Below are positions 63,821 to 64,000 of a DNA stretch of 64,000 bases, piece by piece. This stretch comes from Thiodiazotropha sp040506195 (GTDB lineage: Bacteria; Pseudomonadota; Gammaproteobacteria; Chromatiales; Chromatiaceae), in assembly GCA_040506195.1 (NCBI GenBank), contig JBEVXH010000001.1, positions 735,407 through 799,406 on the forward strand. The letters run 5' to 3'. The notes beneath the pieces are model-generated. The model did no database searches. It had not been told where the DNA came from and worked only from the letters and a program-made list of their open reading frames with translations. How positions within the stretch are numbered: position 1 is the stretch's first letter; each line of letters begins with the position of its first letter. The position numbers and the translations under genes are program-made.

Positions 63821-64000
63821 TCAGAATCGAAAACCGCGAACCACGGAGCGCATGTTCTCAGCCAGCCCGGCAAGGTCCTTGGAGAGTTCGGTCATGGCCT
63901 CCGCGCTGTGGGCATTGGTCTGTGCAGCATCTCCCACTGAGTGGATGTTGCCGCTGATGTCCTGGGCCACGATGCTCTGTTGATTGGCGGCGGTGGCCAC
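63821..64000 (-). CDS. Methyl-accepting chemotaxis protein, C-terminal part
   Basis: The frame is open from the window edge to TGA at 63821, giving the last 59 residues. VATAANQQSIVAQDISGNIH and DAAQTNAHSAEAMTELSKDLAGLAENM are the heptad pattern of the C-terminal methylation helix of chemoreceptors; the end is RSVVRGFRF, without the NWETF/CheR pentapeptide. The sensor part lies outside the window. Confidence 0.88.
   Translation of the reverse strand: MATAANQQSIVAQDISGNIHSVGDAAQTNAHSAEAMTELSKDLAGLAENMRSVVRGFRF

Overview
The window is a stretch of gammaproteobacterial chromosome. Evidence for this is the gene order tRNA-Tyr/Gly/Thr-tuf-tRNA-Trp-secE-nusG-rplKAJL-rpoBC-rpsLG-fusA-tuf followed by the complete S10, spc and alpha ribosomal operons, plus the order ispE/tRNA-Gln/prs/rplY/pth and the pairs ampD-ampE and nadC/FKBP. 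An orphan TusE/DsrC-type protein, DUF1538/PII genes and dense c-di-GMP signalling would fit a free-living or symbiotic sulfur-oxidising lineage (Sedimenticola/Thiodiazotropha-like). That placement is an inference from gene content only.

Layout. 1-6.3 kb: end of a HugZ-like gene, a TusE-like protein, an EgtB-like protein without the usual iron ligands, a 78-aa flagellar-rod-like protein, then (minus) a DUF1631 protein, an FKBP isomerase and NadC. 6.3-11.6 kb (plus): a tight four-gene unit of two paralogous DUF1538 membrane proteins, a PII-like protein and a CBS-pair protein, running into ampD; then ampE and a CobC-like phosphatase, and a 27-aa membrane smORF that follows an excellent ribosome binding site. 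11.6-13 kb: a SpoU/TrmH methyltransferase (minus) and a di-haem-type cytochrome b (plus).

13-45.4 kb (all minus): about 32 kb of translation and transcription machinery. It holds two tuf genes that look identical except at their extreme ends, four tRNAs here (Tyr, Gly, Thr, Trp), and recognisable control signals: a tRNA-Tyr promoter with a GC-rich discriminator, terminators after tuf2, rpoC and rplQ, an L10 leader, an rplL-rpoB attenuator hairpin, and a consensus-like promoter at the end of rpsN that could feed rpsH onward. rplJ and rpoC start with TTG; fusA and the first tuf start with GTG. A 146-bp tandem repeat carries a copy of the 3' end of tRNA-Tyr.

45.6-51 kb (plus): TPR lipoprotein, ispE, tRNA-Gln, prs, rplY, pth; lolB, often found next to ispE, is absent here. 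51-55.4 kb (plus): a LolA-like periplasmic protein, two FtsX-type permeases and a LolD/MacB-type ATPase form a lipoprotein- or lipid-handling ABC cassette. 55.4-63.7 kb: a signalling island. A minus-strand operon encodes a diiron metallo-beta-lactamase-fold sensor (ODP-like), a soluble histidine kinase, a REC-DUF3369-HD-GYP regulator and a membrane Cache-PAS protein; divergently lies a Cache-PAS-PAS-GGDEF-EAL protein whose Cache domain resembles that of the Cache-PAS protein. The window ends in the C-terminus of a chemoreceptor. The most interesting candidates for undescribed biology are the diiron-sensor/c-di-GMP island and the DUF1538-DUF1538-PII-CBS unit.
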